7,056 nt of DNA from CAZPLZ01 sp964587525 (GTDB lineage: Bacteria; Oederibacteriota; CAKKQC01), in contig CAZPLZ010000171.1 in NCBI GenBank assembly GCA_964587525.1, positions 1 to 7,056 on the forward strand, written 5' to 3'. The translations under genes were made by a program, and so were the position numbers. The notes below the pieces were generated by a model, which did not search any database, had not been told where the DNA came from, and saw only the letters and a list, made by a program, of their open reading frames with translations. Shown piece by piece: positions 5,634 through 7,056 of this stretch (within the stretch, counting starts at the first letter, position 1; each line of letters begins with the position of its first letter).

Positions 5634-7056
5634 CTCTTTATGACAACTTTTGTGACCGGCAACGTTTCCGTTTTGCCGGATTCAGACGTCACCCTCAGTC
5701 TTAAGTAATACACACCCGGAGCCCATTGCAACATTCCATTCATCGTTAGGACATTGTCAGCTGTCGATACGTTTTTCCATACACCTCGCCCCATCACATT
5801 CAGCGATGAATTGTAGATTGTCGCCTCGATTTCTTGTGCGTTTTCTCTGAGGTTTAATCCAATATTAAGCAGGTCGCCTGAAACCGGATTAGGGTACGGA
5901 GCCACGCGCTCATCAAACTTTGGAAGGATAGTTCCACTAATCTGCGCTTGAGTGCTAATCTCGCCAACGACCCCCCCATATCCCCTTGCAGCTAATAAGA
6001 CCTCTAATGGTCCAGCGTTACTCGCTATAGTGTTCCAAACATACGTTTTAGACTGTCCAGGTTCCAGCGTCTCACTGCCAAATTCACTTGGATCAGTAAG
6101 TATGGTTAGACTTGATTCGATAAAGCTAATGAAAAGGTTGAGACCAAAAACTTTCGTAACCCCTGTATTGGTCACCGTAAAATATATATCTATGTTTTCA
6201 CCAACCTTGACAACACTCGGACTCATTGCCACAGACGACTTTAGAATCTCCCACGGAGGAGGGGCTAATGGGCCCCCAATTGTCATCGTTCCTGTTGCTG
6301 TGACAGTAAGCGACTGGTTGTAAACAAGGTCCGAGGCCGTAGCTGTACTTGAGAAAGATACATCACCATTCTCTAGTGTGTAATAAAGGTAATTAAACCT
6401 TACATATGCGCCGCTCAATAGATTAATTGTTTTCTTTACGGATTCCGCCAACAATGTGACCGATGTGTTACCTGAAACAACTTGTAGCGCGTACATTACA
6501 TCTTTTGCCTCTACATCACCCACGTTCCAAACCTTACACCGCACATAGACCCCCTGCCCCGTATCCAGAGGACTAGAGGGATCAAAAAATAGTGACGCAG
6601 TGAGCTTGGCTGGCCGGACGATATTTAGCTCTGCATATGACGTCACACTCACGGAAGCACTGGTAAGCGCATCTCTCCCAACATCCACTTCAATGAACCG
6701 AACTGTTCTTCCACTACTCCAGCACTCCCCCGGATTCGTTACTGACACCCAAACGGTAGCGCATGGTTGTGGTGGCGCACACCTGAATTGGGTTTGATTG
6801 CACCCGCCAGAAACGCTGAACGTCCATGTGAACGTCTGGGTAGTGTTTGGACCTACATTGAACATGTCCGTTGGCGCAGGTCCCCCTTGCCGCGAAAGCA
6901 GCGCCTCCCCTTCTACAAAATCTATGCAGGTCGTTAAATCCTCAACCCCCACCTCCCCTGAATTGGTAATGGTCAATGTGACTGTGATCCATTCACCAAC
7001 CTGGTCTGCCCCTGCAAAACTGTACCACCTGAGGTGAGAGTTTTTTCGTAGAATCG
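5630..7056 (-). CDS. exported protein with three CARDB-like repeats and type IX-like C-terminal sorting domain, N-terminus outside window
   Basis: The frame stays open to the right edge of the window, so the gene starts outside. TTG 6976 sits inside the first repeat (…W-I-T-V-T-L-T-I-T-N-S-G) and is not a start. From the first full codon (7054), 474 residues are visible. Three Ig-type repeats resembling CARDB domains each show a 'VG(E)…TVTNTG' strand and a later 'F-T-W-T / F-N-Y-L / Y-V-W-N' strand, at about residues 17-137, 147-255 and 270-375. The first carries a Cys cluster (C85, C92, C98, C111). The last about 90 residues (from 5905 leftwards) begin A-P-Y-P-N-P, contain GVYYLRLRV and end TKVVIKR, closely resembling type IX CTDs that direct outer-membrane passage and surface anchoring. 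It is probably a cell-surface or secreted adhesive or structural protein; its specific role is unknown. GC content is well below that of the left-hand genes. Confidence 0.82.
   Translation of the reverse strand, partial: ILRKNSHLRWYSFAGADQVGEWITVTLTITNSGEVGVEDLTTCIDFVEGEALLSRQGGPAPTDMFNVGPNTTQTFTWTFSVSGGCNQTQFRCAPPQPCATVWVSVTNPGECWSSGRTVRFIEVDVGRDALTSASVSVTSYAELNIVRPAKLTASLFFDPSSPLDTGQGVYVRCKVWNVGDVEAKDVMYALQVVSGNTSVTLLAESVKKTINLLSGAYVRFNYLYYTLENGDVSFSSTATASDLVYNQSLTVTATGTMTIGGPLAPPPWEILKSSVAMSPSVVKVGENIDIYFTVTNTGVTKVFGLNLFISFIESSLTILTDPSEFGSETLEPGQSKTYVWNTIASNAGPLEVLLAARGYGGVVGEISTQAQISGTILPKFDERVAPYPNPVSGDLLNIGLNLRENAQEIEATIYNSSLNVMGRGVWKNVSTADNVLTMNGMLQWAPGVYYLRLRVTSESGKTETLPVTKVVIKR

Noticed and set aside
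6974..6976. TTG as start of the repeat protein
   Set aside because: The frame is open to the window edge and the upstream residues continue the first repeat (W-Y-S-F-A-G-A-D-Q-V-G-E-W), so the start is outside the window.
1..7056. CRISPR arrays, tRNA or rRNA genes, transposases, attachment sites
   Set aside because: Reading both strands I found no regularly spaced repeats, cloverleaf sequences, rRNA segments or recombinase motifs.

Overview
The window looks like chromosome of a diderm (Gram-negative-type) bacterium, probably from a poorly cultured lineage. The left part is GC-rich (about 68% in one hand-counted line) and carries plus-strand housekeeping genes. The right part carries minus-strand envelope genes at about 37-52% GC in the lines I counted. 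A DapL-type aminotransferase, a bacterial deoxynucleoside kinase, a PorV/UPF0164-type barrel and a protein with a type IX-like C-terminal domain together recall Omnitrophota, Elusimicrobiota and related candidate phyla. That placement is inference; no marker gene settles it.

Plus strand, 1-3870: the 3' part of a DapL-like aminotransferase (lysine/peptidoglycan precursor synthesis) overlaps folK (folate pathway). A GC-rich hairpin repeat of the widespread CCCTCTCCC/GGGAGAGGG type follows. It encodes the last residues of FolK and supplies a purine-rich Shine-Dalgarno-like stretch for the next gene, a deoxynucleoside kinase. An extended -10 promoter overlaps the end of that kinase gene and precedes an unrecognised two-helix membrane protein, followed by lipA (lipoyl synthase), whose start codon is not obvious. 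The genes are closely packed and probably co-transcribed at least in part.

Minus strand, 3860-7056: a gene entering from the right edge encodes an exported protein with three CARDB-like Ig-type repeats and a C-terminal domain resembling type IX secretion sorting domains (YPNP motif, VTKVVIKR end). A 4-base GTGA overlap couples it to a gene for a PorV/UPF0164-like outer-membrane barrel that carries its own FlgD/CTD-like Ig domain at the C-terminus. Downstream, converging on lipA, is a fragment of about 82 codons with no usable start. Its translation is the C-terminal end of a second PorV-like barrel, so it is a gene remnant. GC content drops sharply at about 4100-4140, next to this remnant, suggesting that an older barrel gene was truncated when the lower-GC envelope pair arrived.

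The most notable element is the translationally coupled pair of CTD-bearing repeat protein and PorV-FlgD-like fusion beside a degraded PorV paralogue. It may be a dedicated surface-export or attachment module. No tRNA, rRNA, CRISPR array or transposase gene was seen.
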